Below are positions 15,984 to 24,680 of a stretch of DNA of 64,000 bases, piece by piece. The translations under genes were made by a program, and so were the position numbers. The notes below the pieces were generated by a model that was given only the letters and a program-made list of their open reading frames with translations, was not told the DNA's origin and searched no databases. The DNA comes from Streptomyces sp. Edi4 (GTDB lineage: Bacteria; Actinomycetota; Actinomycetes; Streptomycetales; Streptomycetaceae): positions 5,518,001 through 5,582,000 of the forward strand of contig NZ_JBEJGY010000004.1 of NCBI RefSeq assembly GCF_040253615.1. The letters run 5' to 3'. Each line of letters begins with the position of its first letter. Position 1 is the stretch's first letter.

Positions 15984-16865
15984 TCACGGGTGGCCCGTGA
16001 TGGTTGCTGTCAGGCGGGTGCCTGAGGGGAACGCGGCCTCCTCCGCCAACCCCAGCAGCGCGTAAAGCAGCTTCGCCACATACACCCGCTCCACCCCCAC
16101 CCCGTGCCGCTCCTCGAAGTCCCGCGCGAACGCGTCCAGTTCGGGCGGCACCCGCGCGTACCCGCCGAAGTGGAAGCGCTCGTCCAGGGTCCAGTCCCCC
16201 CGCTCCTCGCCGAAGGCCTCGCGCTGAAGGGCGCGGATCTGCCCGGTCAGGAAGCCGCCCTTCAGGACCGGCACCCCGATCGCCCGCTGGCCGGGGGCGA
16301 GACCGGCGGCCAGGCCGGCCAGGGTGCCGCCGGTGCCGCAGGCCACCCCGACCACGTCCGTTACTCCGCGCAGCTCCTCGCCGAGCGCCGTACAGCCCCG
16401 TACCGCAAGGGAGTTGCTGCCGCCCTCGGGCACGACGTACGCGTCACGCCCGAGCAGGTCGAGCAGGCCCGCGAGCACGTCCGGCGAGGACTTGCGCCGG
16501 TAGAGCGCGCGGTCGACGAAGTGGAGCCGCATGCCGTCCGCCGCGCACCGGGCGAGGGAGGGGTTGAGCGGCCGGCCCGCGAGCTCGTCGCCGCGTACGA
16601 CCCCGATCGTGGGGAAGCCGAGCAGCCGCCCGGCCGCGGCGGTCGCGCGCAGGTGGTTGGAGTAGGCGCCGCCGAAGGTGAGGACGGGCCGGCCCGCCGC
16701 GGCCCGCAGGTTGAGGATCAGCTTGCGCCATTTGTTGCCGACCAGGTCGGGGTGGATCAGATCGTCCCGCTTGAGGAAGAGCCGTACCCCGTGCCGCGCG
16801 AAACGCTCGTCCGCCGCCTCCTCCAGGGGGGAGGGCAGGCGGGGGGCGAGCGTTTCGGGGTTCAT
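15984..16865 (-). CDS. PLP-dependent ACC deaminase / D-cysteine desulfhydrase family protein
   Basis: 293 residues of fold-type II (tryptophan-synthase-beta-like). The PLP lysine is in GNKWRKL (about 44-50). SNHLRATAA is the family's substrate-loop motif, and GTGGTLAG is the phosphate-binding loop. Members break down D-cysteine or 1-aminocyclopropane-1-carboxylate with release of ammonia. The residues that separate the two activities cannot be decided by eye. The N-terminal LPSPLEE and RFARHGVRLFLKRDD are family-typical, so the start at 16865 is good. Cytosolic; downstream of the amidase gene on the same strand with a 10-bp gap, so possibly co-transcribed. Confidence 0.87.
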   Translation of the reverse strand: MNPETLAPRLPSPLEEAADERFARHGVRLFLKRDDLIHPDLVGNKWRKLILNLRAAAGRPVLTFGGAYSNHLRATAAAGRLLGFPTIGVVRGDELAGRPLNPSLARCAADGMRLHFVDRALYRRKSSPDVLAGLLDLLGRDAYVVPEGGSNSLAVRGCTALGEELRGVTDVVGVACGTGGTLAGLAAGLAPGQRAIGVPVLKGGFLTGQIRALQREAFGEERGDWTLDERFHFGGYARVPPELDAFARDFEERHGVGVERVYVAKLLYALLGLAEEAAFPSGTRLTATITGHP

Positions 16866-16875
16866 GCGTCCATTG

Positions 16876-17466
16876 TCACTTCAGCCGGTCGCGCACGCGT
16901 TCGCGCAGCCAGTCCATGGTGAACCCGCGCGGATCCACCTTGCCGACCTGCCACTCCTTGTGGCCGATGACGGAGCGCTCGGTCCAGCGGTAGTGACGGC
17001 AGACGGCGGCCGCCGCCTTCTCGACGGCGTCGAGCTGGGCCTGGGGCCACGGGTCCTTGCCGTCCCCCAGGTTCTCGCACTCGAAGCCGTAGAAGTGCGT
17101 GTTCCCGTCGGTGTCGTTCTTCACCGGCGGCGGCAGCCGCTTCTCGGCGATCACGGCGCGCAGCACATCACCGTCGCCCGCGCCCGCGTGGTTGGCCCGG
17201 CCGTTGCCGACGAGGTGGACCCGGCCGTCCTTGGTGATCACGCCGTGGCACAGCGGTCCCGGCAGCGACTCGTAACCGTCGTAGCAGAGGCGGACCGTCG
17301 CGTCGGACCCGCTGGTGGCGGTGTGGTGGATGACGACGCCGTTGACCGGGCCCCAGCCGCCGTGCCCGGCCCGGTTGTGGCCGCGCCACTGGCCGGTCTC
17401 CACGACGGTGAGGCCTTCGGCGCGCAGGGCGGCGAGGAACTGGTCTGCGGACATGGGTGGGGCCAT
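16876..17466 (-). CDS. N-acetylmuramoyl-L-alanine amidase (Amidase_2, phage-endolysin-like)
   Basis: 196 residues from the ATG at 17466, which has AAGGAGG at ideal spacing. A single Amidase_2 domain carries the zinc ligands: VIHHTAT (first His, about 47), NHAG (His near 103), and GHKEWQVGKVDPRG, which contains the catalytic-end His-x8-Asp pattern. There is no signal peptide or wall-binding domain, so the protein looks like a cytoplasmic or phage-derived lysozyme of the T7 type. No other phage genes are nearby. It cleaves the amide between MurNAc and L-Ala in peptidoglycan. Confidence 0.88.
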   Translation of the reverse strand: MAPPMSADQFLAALRAEGLTVVETGQWRGHNRAGHGGWGPVNGVVIHHTATSGSDATVRLCYDGYESLPGPLCHGVITKDGRVHLVGNGRANHAGAGDGDVLRAVIAEKRLPPPVKNDTDGNTHFYGFECENLGDGKDPWPQAQLDAVEKAAAAVCRHYRWTERSVIGHKEWQVGKVDPRGFTMDWLRERVRDRLK

Positions 17467-17592
17467 GGCCGCCTCCTTCCATAGCGGTACGGAACATCTC
17501 ATACCGCTTGTACCCCAACTCCCGCTATGGGGCGATCTGTTCGGTTTGGTGAGCGAGCCGATCCGGACAGCCCGCCGCCGCCGCGCGACGCG

Positions 17593-18783
17593 TCAGTCCT
17601 GGGCGAGCCAGAGGTCGGGGCCGAAGACCTCGTAGTGGATGTCGGCCGCCGCCACGCCCTTGGCGAGCAGCTGGGTGCGGACCGCGCGCATGAACGGGAG
17701 CGGGCCGCAGAGGTAGGCGCGGGTGCCCGACGGCACCGGGAGCGCCGTCAGGTCGACCAGACCGGTGCGGTCGGCGGGGTGGCCGGGCTCCGGGTTCTCG
17801 TACCAGAAGTGGGCGGCCGCGTGCGGGAGTTTGGCGGTCAGCGCCGCGTGGTCGTCGCGCAGCGGGTGCTCTGCGGGGGAGCGGTCGGCGTGCACCACGG
17901 TCACCGGGGAGCGGTGCCCTTCGGCCGCCAGCTGCTCCAGCATGGACACCATCGGGGTGCAGCCGACCCCGGCGGAGGCGAGCAGCAGAGGAGCGTCGCC
18001 GCCGTCGAGCACGAGGTCACCGTACGGGGCCGAGACGCGCAGCGTGTCGCCCTCGCGGACCCGGGCGTGGAGGTGGCTGGAAACCTCGCCGTCAGGGGCG
18101 CCCTTGACGCGCTTGACGGTGATGGAGCGCAGCTCGCCACCGGGCGCGGAGGTGAGGCTGTACTGGCGGATCTGACGGGCGCCGTCGGCCAGTTCGACCT
18201 GGACGGAGACGTACTGGCCGGGCTTGAAGTCCGGGGCGGGCGCGCCGTCGGCGGGGCGCAGGCGGAAGGTGGCGCAGTCGGCGGTCTCCTCGGTGCGCCC
18301 GGCCACGGTCCACTCGCGCCAGACGTCGCCCGCGAGCACGCCGCGTTCCGCGTAGAGGCGGTCCTCGATGGCGATGAGGGCGTTGGCCATCAGCCAGTAC
18401 ACCTCGTCCCATGCCTCGGCCACCTCAGCGGTCACCGCCTCGCCGAGCACCTCCACGATGGCGGCGAAAAGGTGCTCGTGGACGACCTTGTACTGCTCGG
18501 CGGTGACGCCGAGGGAGGCGTGCTTGTGGGCGATGCGGCCGAGCATGACGTCCGGACGGTCCTCCGGGCGGTCCACCAGGTGGGTGGCGAACGCGGCTAT
18601 GGACCCGGCGAGCGCCTGCTTCTGGAGGCCGGCCGCCTGGTTGCCCCGGTTGAACAGGTCGCGCAGCAGCCCGGGGTGCGCGGCGAACAGACGCTCGTAG
18701 AACCGTTCGGTGATGGTGCCGATGGCCGCTCCGACGGCGGGCAGGGTGGCGCGTACGGTCGCGGTCGACTTCTCGGACAGCAT
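17593..18783 (-). CDS. hmp: Flavohaemoglobin, nitric oxide dioxygenase
   Basis: 396 residues, the full length of Hmp. The globin domain (1-135) has a Tyr in ERFYERLF for the distal pocket and the proximal His in GRIAHKHASLG. The FAD-binding domain has RQYSLTSAPGG and the NAD domain has GVGCTPMVSML and CGPLPFMRAV. The enzyme oxidises NO to nitrate with O2 and NADPH in the cytosol. An NsrR-like Rrf2 gene lies just upstream on the same strand, and an AT-rich imperfect palindrome sits between them, so NO-induced expression is expected. Confidence 0.94.
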   Translation of the reverse strand: MLSEKSTATVRATLPAVGAAIGTITERFYERLFAAHPGLLRDLFNRGNQAAGLQKQALAGSIAAFATHLVDRPEDRPDVMLGRIAHKHASLGVTAEQYKVVHEHLFAAIVEVLGEAVTAEVAEAWDEVYWLMANALIAIEDRLYAERGVLAGDVWREWTVAGRTEETADCATFRLRPADGAPAPDFKPGQYVSVQVELADGARQIRQYSLTSAPGGELRSITVKRVKGAPDGEVSSHLHARVREGDTLRVSAPYGDLVLDGGDAPLLLASAGVGCTPMVSMLEQLAAEGHRSPVTVVHADRSPAEHPLRDDHAALTAKLPHAAAHFWYENPEPGHPADRTGLVDLTALPVPSGTRAYLCGPLPFMRAVRTQLLAKGVAAADIHYEVFGPDLWLAQD

Positions 18784-18803
18784 CGCTGACTCTCCTTGGG
18801 GCC

Positions 18804-18832
18804 TTGAATTGGTATTCGAGACTCTAATTTAA
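18804..18832. promoter_or_regulatory. Candidate NsrR/Rrf2 operator upstream of hmp
   Basis: An AT-rich island stands out in very GC-rich sequence: TTGAATT and AATTTAA arms flank a 15-base centre, an imperfect dyad 20-50 bp before the hmp start. Its position suits a repressor site. The match to a published NsrR consensus was not computed. Confidence 0.5.
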
Positions 18833-18871
18833 GGAGCTCCGGCACCCGGATCCGGGGGTGGGGTGGGCGGA

Positions 18872-19324
18872 TCAGCGCAGGGTGATGCCGAGCAGCAGCG
18901 GGCCCGTCGGGGCGGCGACCAGGTCTTCCACGGTGAGCTCGTCGAGGGAGTCGTAGAACGCCTCCTGGGCGCGGCGCAGCGCCCGGCGCAGCCGGCACGC
19001 GGCGGCGAGCGGGCACGGCACCGTACCCTCGCAGTCCACCACGTCGCCCGGCCCCTCGAGCTCCCGCACCAGGCCGCCCACCGAGGCCAGACGGCCCGCG
19101 GTGGTGAGCGTGAGGCCTCCGCCCCGGCCGCGCCGCGCCTCGATGAGGCCGAGGTGCTGGAGCCGGGCGACGACCTTGGCGGTGTGGGTGTAGGCGATGC
19201 GCATCGCGTCCGCCACCTCCCGCGTGGTGGGCGGGGCCTGGCCATCCGCGGCCTCGGTGTTCTCGACGACGGCCAGGCGCATCAGCACCCGCAGCGCCAA
19301 ATCGGTGAATCTCGTCAGCCGCAT
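18872..19324 (-). CDS. nsrR: Rrf2-family regulator, NsrR-like
   Basis: 150 residues from MRLTRFTDLALRVLM; an upstream in-frame start would add eight residues unlike the family. An N-terminal winged helix-turn-helix (about 1-75, with the YTHTAKVVARLQHLGL recognition region and RGRGGG wing) is followed by the three-cysteine cluster C98, C104, C110 (C-x5-C-x5-C) that holds a [4Fe-4S] cluster in NsrR. Such proteins repress NO-detoxification genes until NO destroys the cluster. The hmp gene immediately downstream is the obvious target. Confidence 0.9.
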   Translation of the reverse strand: MRLTRFTDLALRVLMRLAVVENTEAADGQAPPTTREVADAMRIAYTHTAKVVARLQHLGLIEARRGRGGGLTLTTAGRLASVGGLVRELEGPGDVVDCEGTVPCPLAAACRLRRALRRAQEAFYDSLDELTVEDLVAAPTGPLLLGITLR

Positions 19325-19530
19325 GCGAGCACCGTAGAGAAGGTGCATCCACGCGGCAAATTAAAGACCCCGCCGCCCGCCGGGAACTGTTCGAGCGGCG
19401 CGCGGGACTGCCCGTACCGGAGGCGTTCTAGTCCCACTCATTTGAGTAATGGCGCGCCGACTCTCCGTAATGGGAGGGTTCTCAGCGCAGTACGGCTTGA
19501 AGATCGCGAGAGCGCCCAGTAAGGAGTCAC

Positions 19531-20928
19531 ATGTCGGTCGAGGCAGGTCCCGAGAACCGCGCGCAACAGAGTCTCGGCACAGCCGCCGCGCGGAACTTGG
19601 CGACCACCACCAAGTCCGCCCCCCAGATGCAGGAGATCACCTCCCGGTGGCTGCTGCGCACGCTGCCGTGGGTGCAGGTGCAGGGCGGTACGTACCGGGT
19701 CAACCGACGGCTCAGCTACTCCGTGGGAGACGGCCGGGTCACCTTCGTGCAGACCGGGGAGCGGGTCGCCGTCATCCCCGCCGAACTGGGTGAGCTGCCG
19801 GCCCTGCGCGACTACGAGGACGACGGGGCGCTCAGCGAGCTCGCCGGCCGCTGTGAGCAGCGCGAGTACGGGGCGGGCGAGGTCATCGTCACCGCGGGCG
19901 ATGTGACGGACCGGGTGTTCCTGCTCGCGCACGGCAGGGCCGAGAAGGTCGGCGCCGGCCAGTACGGCGCGGAGACGGGCCTCGGCTTCCTCGCCGACGG
20001 CGCCTACTTCGGCGAGCAGGCCCTCGTCTCGGGCGACGCCACCTGGCAGTGGTCGGTCCGCGCCACCACCGCGTGCACCGTCCTGGTCCTCAGCCGGGCC
20101 GACGTGCTGAACCTCGCCGAGCGCTCCGAGTCGTTGCAGGCCCACCTCACGGCGGTTTCCAGCCTGCCGGAGCAGCGCACCAACAAGTACGGCGAAGCGG
20201 CGATCGACCTGTCGGCAGGCCACGTCGGCGAAGCGGTCATCCCGCACACCTTCGTCGACTACGAGAGCGCCCCCCGCGAGTACGAACTCTCCGTGGCGCA
20301 GACCGTGTTGAAGGTCCACAGCCGCGTCGCCGACCTCTACAACCAGCCGATGAACCAGACCGAGCACCAGCTCCGTCTGACGGTCGAGGCGCTGCGCGAG
20401 CGCCAGGAACACGAGCTCATCAACAACCGCGAGTTCGGCCTCCTGTCCAACTGCGACTACGGCCAGCGGATCCAGCCGCACGACGGCGTGCCGAGCCCCG
20501 ACGACATGGACGAACTGCTCTCGCGCCGCCGCGGTTCCAAGCTCTTCCTCGCCCACCCCCGCGCGATCGCCGCCTTCGGGCGCGAGTGCAACAAGCGCGG
20601 CCTGGTCCCCGAGTCCGTCGAGGTGGCGGGCACCCACCTGATGGCCTGGCGCGGGGTGCCGATCTTCCCGTGCAACAAGATCCCGGTGAGCGAGGCCCGT
20701 ACGACCTCGATCCTGTGCATGCGTACCGGCGAGGAGCAGCAGGGCGTCATCGGCCTCCAGCAGTCCGGCATCCCGGACGAGGTCGAGCCGAGCCTTTCGG
20801 TGCGCTTCATGGGCATCGACGAGCAGGCGATCATCTCCTACCTGGTCACGGCGTACTATTCGGCCGCCATCCTGGTGCCCGACGCGCTCGGCGTCCTGGA
20901 GAACGTCGAGGTCAGCCGCTGGCGGTGA
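19531..20928 (+). CDS. Family 2B encapsulin shell protein with cyclic-nucleotide-binding domain (EshA-like)
   Basis: 465 residues. A short disordered N-terminus leads to an HK97-type shell domain that is split by a Crp-like cyclic-nucleotide-binding domain at about 95-210, with the phosphate-cassette-like GAYFGEQAL at 158-165. The shell domain resumes with NKYGEAAIDLSAGHVGEA and ends at ENVEVSRWR. The arrangement is that of family 2B encapsulins, including Streptomyces EshA, which self-assemble into nanocompartments. The next gene, 69 bp on, is a polyprenyl diphosphate synthase, the usual cargo type in terpenoid encapsulin operons. No terpene cyclase follows here, unlike 2-methylisoborneol clusters. 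Ligand binding by the internal domain is unproven; AGGAG precedes the ATG. Confidence 0.9.
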   Translation: MSVEAGPENRAQQSLGTAAARNLATTTKSAPQMQEITSRWLLRTLPWVQVQGGTYRVNRRLSYSVGDGRVTFVQTGERVAVIPAELGELPALRDYEDDGALSELAGRCEQREYGAGEVIVTAGDVTDRVFLLAHGRAEKVGAGQYGAETGLGFLADGAYFGEQALVSGDATWQWSVRATTACTVLVLSRADVLNLAERSESLQAHLTAVSSLPEQRTNKYGEAAIDLSAGHVGEAVIPHTFVDYESAPREYELSVAQTVLKVHSRVADLYNQPMNQTEHQLRLTVEALRERQEHELINNREFGLLSNCDYGQRIQPHDGVPSPDDMDELLSRRRGSKLFLAHPRAIAAFGRECNKRGLVPESVEVAGTHLMAWRGVPIFPCNKIPVSEARTTSILCMRTGEEQQGVIGLQQSGIPDEVEPSLSVRFMGIDEQAIISYLVTAYYSAAILVPDALGVLENVEVSRWR

Positions 20929-20997
20929 GCCTCAGGACCGGGCGCACCCGCGCGGTGCGCCCGGCGCCGACGTCCCCTCGGAGAAAGGCCACACCTG

Positions 20998-22035
20998 TTG
21001 GCAATGCCGGATGCCATGGAGGGCCGCGAGGCCGTTGAACTCCTTGAGCGGACCCGCGCCGTCGTCAATCCCCAACTGCGCGAGACCGTCCAGTCGTTGC
21101 CGCGATCCATGCGCCGGGTCGCCCAATACCACTTCGGCTGGGAGCAGGCCGACGGCACCCCGGCCGGCGCCCACGCGGGCAAGGCGATCCGCCCGGCCCT
21201 CGTGCTGGCCGCCGCGACCGCGTTCGGCGGCCGTCCCGAAGCGGCGGTACGGGCGGCGGCCGCCGTCGAACTCGTCCACAACTTCCACCTGCTCCACGAC
21301 GACGTCATCGACGAGGACGCCACCCGGCACCACCGCCCCACCGCCTGGACCGTCTTCGGCGCCGCGGACGCCATCCTCGTGGGGGACGCGCTGCTCGCCC
21401 TCGCGCTGCGCGTGCTCGCCGACGACCAGCACCCCGCGGCCGCCGCCGCCTCCGCCCGGATCACCGCCTGCGTCATCGAGCTGTGCGCGGGCCAGCAGGC
21501 CGATCGCGCCTTCGAGGACCGGGGCCCCCAGGACGTCTCGCTCGACGAGTGCTTGGCCATGGCGATGGCCAGGACGGGGGCGCTGCTCGGCTGCGCCTGC
21601 GCGCTCGGCGCTCTGTACGCGGGCGCGGGCGACGAGGAGGTCGCCGCCATGGACGCGTTCGGCCGCGAGGCGGGGCTCGCCTTCCAGCTCATCGACGACC
21701 TGATCGGCATCTGGGGCGACCCCGGGCACACCGGGAAGCCCGCGGGCGCCGACCTGGCCGCGCACAAGAAGTCCCTGCCGGTCGTCGCCGCGCTCGGCTC
21801 GGACACCCCGGCGGCCGCCGAACTCGCCGGGCTCCACCGGGGCCCGATGGGGTCCGAAGCGGTCCGCAGGGCCGCCGACGCGGTCGAGCGGGCCGGCGGG
21901 CGCGACTGGGCCCAGATCCACGCCGCCGACCGGATGTCCCGCGCCGTCGGCCACTTGGCGCGCGCCGTGCCCGACCTCACCTCGGCGGGCGAACTCCTGG
22001 CCCTCGCCGAGTTCGTGACCCGCCGCGCCCGGTGA
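20998..22035 (+). CDS. Polyprenyl diphosphate synthase, probable encapsulin cargo
   Basis: 345 residues from TTG at 20998 (GGAGAAAGG about nine bases upstream); an ATG at 21004 is the alternative. All-trans prenyl synthase motifs are present: GKAIRPAL, the first Asp-rich motif DDVID (about 101-105) followed by ATRHH, and the second motif DDLIGIWGD (about 233-241). It condenses IPP with allylic diphosphates in the cytosol; chain length cannot be read with confidence. The N-terminus before the catalytic core is short, so a long cargo-loading extension is not obvious. Co-transcription with the shell gene is likely. A hairpin GGGCGCAC/GTGCGCCC lies in the spacer near 20940-20962. Confidence 0.88.
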   Translation: MAMPDAMEGREAVELLERTRAVVNPQLRETVQSLPRSMRRVAQYHFGWEQADGTPAGAHAGKAIRPALVLAAATAFGGRPEAAVRAAAAVELVHNFHLLHDDVIDEDATRHHRPTAWTVFGAADAILVGDALLALALRVLADDQHPAAAAASARITACVIELCAGQQADRAFEDRGPQDVSLDECLAMAMARTGALLGCACALGALYAGAGDEEVAAMDAFGREAGLAFQLIDDLIGIWGDPGHTGKPAGADLAAHKKSLPVVAALGSDTPAAAELAGLHRGPMGSEAVRRAADAVERAGGRDWAQIHAADRMSRAVGHLARAVPDLTSAGELLALAEFVTRRAR

Positions 22036-22232
22036 GCCGTCGTACGGATTCCGGCATCAGCGAGTGCCGAAATGGCCGGAGTCGCCCCAATTGCCGACCA
22101 TCGCAGCCCAGTTGACCGCCTCGCCGCTCAGGCGACAACGGGGTGCTCGGCTCGAAGGGCACAAGGAAGCGGTAACACTCATTTCGGTCACCCCCTGTGA
22201 CGAACGGCAGGGTACGCCGCTAATCTCCGCCC

Positions 22233-22679
22233 ATGACACCACAGTCATGGGCGGGTTGGTATCGCGACCGCCTAGGATCAGAAGCGCTGACGATCACCAC
22301 GGACGGGACGCAACTGCGGACCCGGATCAGGGGGGTCGACTTCGCCGGAGCGAGCTTCGACTCGCTCGGGCCCGTACCGGGGATACCGACGGAGAGCGGC
22401 ACCTTCGCGCTCGACGGCGGGAACCTCCGTGACTTCGTCCTCGAATGGGACATGCCCGTGCCCATCTCATCGGACGACGGCGCCGTCCAGGAGGCCACGC
22501 TCAGCTGTCTGCTCTCCCTCAAGCCGCCGGAGCCCGACCTCGGCGTCGCCCTGCACTACGGGGGAGCGGTGTACGCCAGCGGCCGGGCGGAGCTCGACTT
22601 CGGCTCGGTCCTGAATGACATCCGGCGCCAACTCCCGTCCGGCGCAAGCCTCCAGCCGTCCGCCCTGGACGCGATCTAG
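22233..22679 (+). CDS. Uncharacterised small protein (possibly DUF6304)
   Basis: 148 residues, MTPQSWAGWYRD to LQPSALDAI. It appears soluble and beta-rich, with alternating hydrophobic strands (ALTITTDG, QLRTRIRGVDFAG, LRDFVLEWDMPVPI, TLSCLLSL, LGVALHYGG), and no catalytic motif that I can recognise. I associate it loosely with DUF6304 of streptomycetes; that name is from memory. It might be an immunity- or ligand-binding-type single domain, but nothing adjacent supports this. It sits 197 bp after the polyprenyl synthase gene and may not be in the same transcript. Confidence 0.7.
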   Translation: MTPQSWAGWYRDRLGSEALTITTDGTQLRTRIRGVDFAGASFDSLGPVPGIPTESGTFALDGGNLRDFVLEWDMPVPISSDDGAVQEATLSCLLSLKPPEPDLGVALHYGGAVYASGRAELDFGSVLNDIRRQLPSGASLQPSALDAI

Positions 22680-22931
22680 CCGAGCCCGTTCCCGTCTGTT
22701 TCCCACGCGGCCGCCGCGCCCCGAAGAGCCCGCCCCCGGACTCCTCGGCGCACGGCGGCCGCTCCACGTCGTCCCGGGGGCGCTCCCCTCCCTCCTCCGG
22801 TCTCCCTCCCTCCTCCGGTCCGGATTGTTCTCCCGCTATCCTCGTTGTTCTACTACTATGCAAACAACACGCGCACCCAACGGGGACCAACGGCGAACCA
22901 ACAGGGAAGAGGTGCGCACGAGGAGGCATCG

Positions 22932-23897
22932 ATGAACCGGGTCCGCTACCGCTTAATGGCCGTCACCGCGCTGCCGTTCCTGCTCGCGCTTGCCGCCGAC
23001 CTGACGGCGTACGCATTCCTTCGCGACCGGCTGCCGGAGCCGATGGCCAGTCACTTCACCGGGCGCGGTCACTCCGACGACACGGCGAGCCGCGCCTCCT
23101 TCCTGGGCCTCGCCGCCGCCCTGCACCTCGGGCTCGGAGCCGTTTGGGGTCTGGTCGTGCTGACCGCCACCAACGTGCGGGGCACGCGTTGGATGATCGC
23201 TGCCGGGTACGCCACGGCGGGGTTCGTCGGGTACCTCATGGTCGCCGTGCTCCTCGCCAACGCCGGCGTGAGCGACCCGGACCGGGTGCGGATGCCGTTG
23301 TGGCACATCGCCGTCGGCGCGGGCGTCGGCGCGCTCGGGGCGGGCATCGGGCGGCTGCTCATGGTGGCGCTGCCCGCCTCGGACCCCGAGCCGTCGCAGG
23401 GTCCTGGCGAGTCCCCGCGTCTCGACCTCGCCGAAGGTGAGGCGGCCGGCTGGATGCGCCGGGCGCCATCGAGGGTCCTGTCCGTGGTGGGAGTGGCGCT
23501 GCTCGTCTTCGGCGTCGTACTGATGCTCACCGCGGGCCCGGTCGGCGCGGTCGGCGCACTGCCGGCCGGCCTGCTCTGCCTCGCCTTCTCCCGCCCCTAC
23601 GTCACCGTGGACCGGCACGGCCTGACCGCCCGGCCCACCGTGCTGCCCTGGCCGCGCATACGGGTGCCGCTGTCCGACATCGACCGGGCCGACAGCAGGC
23701 ACATCGACATTCCGACGGAGTACGGGGGCTGGGGCTACCGCTTCCGTCCGGGCGGGTCGGGTCTCATGCTGCGCTCGGGCGAGGCGATCGTCGTACGGCG
23801 CCTGAGCGGCCGGGAGTTCGCGGTGACGGTGGACGACTCGGCCAAGGCGGCGGCGCTGCTCAACACCCTGGCCCACCGGGCGAAGGCGGGACGCTGA
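22932..23897 (+). CDS. DUF1648-type multi-pass membrane protein with a TTA codon
   Basis: 321 residues from the ATG at 22932 (AGGAGG just upstream). The N-terminal half has DUF1648 features, LPEPMASHFTGRGH near the first helix, then helices at about 57-77, 85-108 and 120-140. The C-terminal half has two more helices (about 181-215) and a soluble PH-like tail with PRIRVPLSDIDRADS. Such proteins partner YtrA-type GntR regulators, as here: the next ATG overlaps the stop by one base (TGATG). Codon 8 is TTA (22953-22955), the rare leucine codon that needs the bldA tRNA, so production should be tied to development. Confidence 0.83.
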   Translation: MNRVRYRLMAVTALPFLLALAADLTAYAFLRDRLPEPMASHFTGRGHSDDTASRASFLGLAAALHLGLGAVWGLVVLTATNVRGTRWMIAAGYATAGFVGYLMVAVLLANAGVSDPDRVRMPLWHIAVGAGVGALGAGIGRLLMVALPASDPEPSQGPGESPRLDLAEGEAAGWMRRAPSRVLSVVGVALLVFGVVLMLTAGPVGAVGALPAGLLCLAFSRPYVTVDRHGLTARPTVLPWPRIRVPLSDIDRADSRHIDIPTEYGGWGYRFRPGGSGLMLRSGEAIVVRRLSGREFAVTVDDSAKAAALLNTLAHRAKAGR

Positions 23898-24253
23898 TGC
23901 TCTTCCGTGTCGACCCCGCCTCGCCCCAGCCGCTCGGCGACCAGATCGCGGCATCGGTGCGCCGCGCGATCGCCGAGGGCGAGGTGGCGCCCGGCGACCG
24001 CCTGCCCTCGGCCCGCTCCCTCGCGGACTCCCTGGGCGTCAACGTTCATACGGTCCTGAGGGGTTACCAGCGCCTGCGCGACGAGGGCCTGATCGAGCTG
24101 CGCCGGGGCCGGGGAGCGGTGGTCGTGGGCGACCCGGGGGCGGGGGGCCTGGCGGCCCTCATGCTGCGCGTGCGCGAACTGGTCGCCGATGCGCGGGAGT
24201 TGGGGCTTACGGAAGAAGAGGTGGTGCGGCTGGTGAGGCGCGGGCTCGGGTGA
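23897..24253 (+). CDS. GntR-family regulator, YtrA subfamily
   Basis: 118 residues. A GntR winged helix-turn-helix covers 1-75 (PLGDQIAASVRRAIAEG, LPSARSLADSLGVNVHTVLRGYQ, LRRGRGAVV). It is followed only by the short helical tail that defines the YtrA subgroup. Such proteins repress operons for membrane or ABC-type transporters and are usually autoregulatory. Here the co-transcribed DUF1648 protein is the likely target. A repeated TTGTTCT upstream of that gene (about 22827 and 22843) could be part of its operator. Confidence 0.88.
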   Translation: MLFRVDPASPQPLGDQIAASVRRAIAEGEVAPGDRLPSARSLADSLGVNVHTVLRGYQRLRDEGLIELRRGRGAVVVGDPGAGGLAALMLRVRELVADARELGLTEEEVVRLVRRGLG

Positions 24254-24269
24254 GGGCGGCGTCGTGTGG

Positions 24270-24680
24270 TCAGTACGTCTGGAGCTCCACCAGGTTCCCG
24301 TCCGGGTCCAGGATGTGTGCGGCCCGCATGCCCGGGCCCCACTCCGGCAGGTCCCGCGCCGGGGCCGCGACGGTGCCGCCCGCGTCCGCGCACAGCGCGA
24401 CGGCGGCGTCCAGCGCCTCGCGCGAGGCCACGTGGATCACCAGGGACCCGCCGCCGCGTGGCACCCGGTCCTCACCGAGCGCGGCGACCATCGCGGCCCG
24501 GGCGAACAGCGCGAGCGCCGTACGGCCCTCCGCCGCGTCCCAACTGGCGTACCCGGACGAGGCGTTGCCTCGTGCGAGGGCGCAACCGGTGAGCCGGGGG
24601 AGCACGGCGTCGTAGAAACGGAACGCCGGTTCGTAACGGTCGACGAGAAGCCGGGGGTAGGGAGGCTCCAGAGGTTCCAT
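24270..24680 (-). CDS. VOC (glyoxalase/bleomycin-resistance) superfamily protein
   Basis: 136 residues from MEPLEPPYPRLLVDR; longer starts exist but lie in unrelated sequence. Two beta-alpha-beta-beta-beta modules are visible, with RYEPAFRFYDAVLPR at the start of the first and HILDPDGNLVELQ at the end of the second, the signature strand of the family. Metal ligands are not certain. VOC proteins isomerise, dioxygenate or sequester small molecules; no substrate is implied by the neighbours. Convergent with the GntR gene, 16 bp away. Confidence 0.8.
   Translation of the reverse strand: MEPLEPPYPRLLVDRYEPAFRFYDAVLPRLTGCALARGNASSGYASWDAAEGRTALALFARAAMVAALGEDRVPRGGGSLVIHVASREALDAAVALCADAGGTVAAPARDLPEWGPGMRAAHILDPDGNLVELQTY

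Noticed and set aside
16876..17466. Phage lysis module
   Set aside because: The amidase looks phage-like, but no holin, capsid, tail or integrase genes are nearby.
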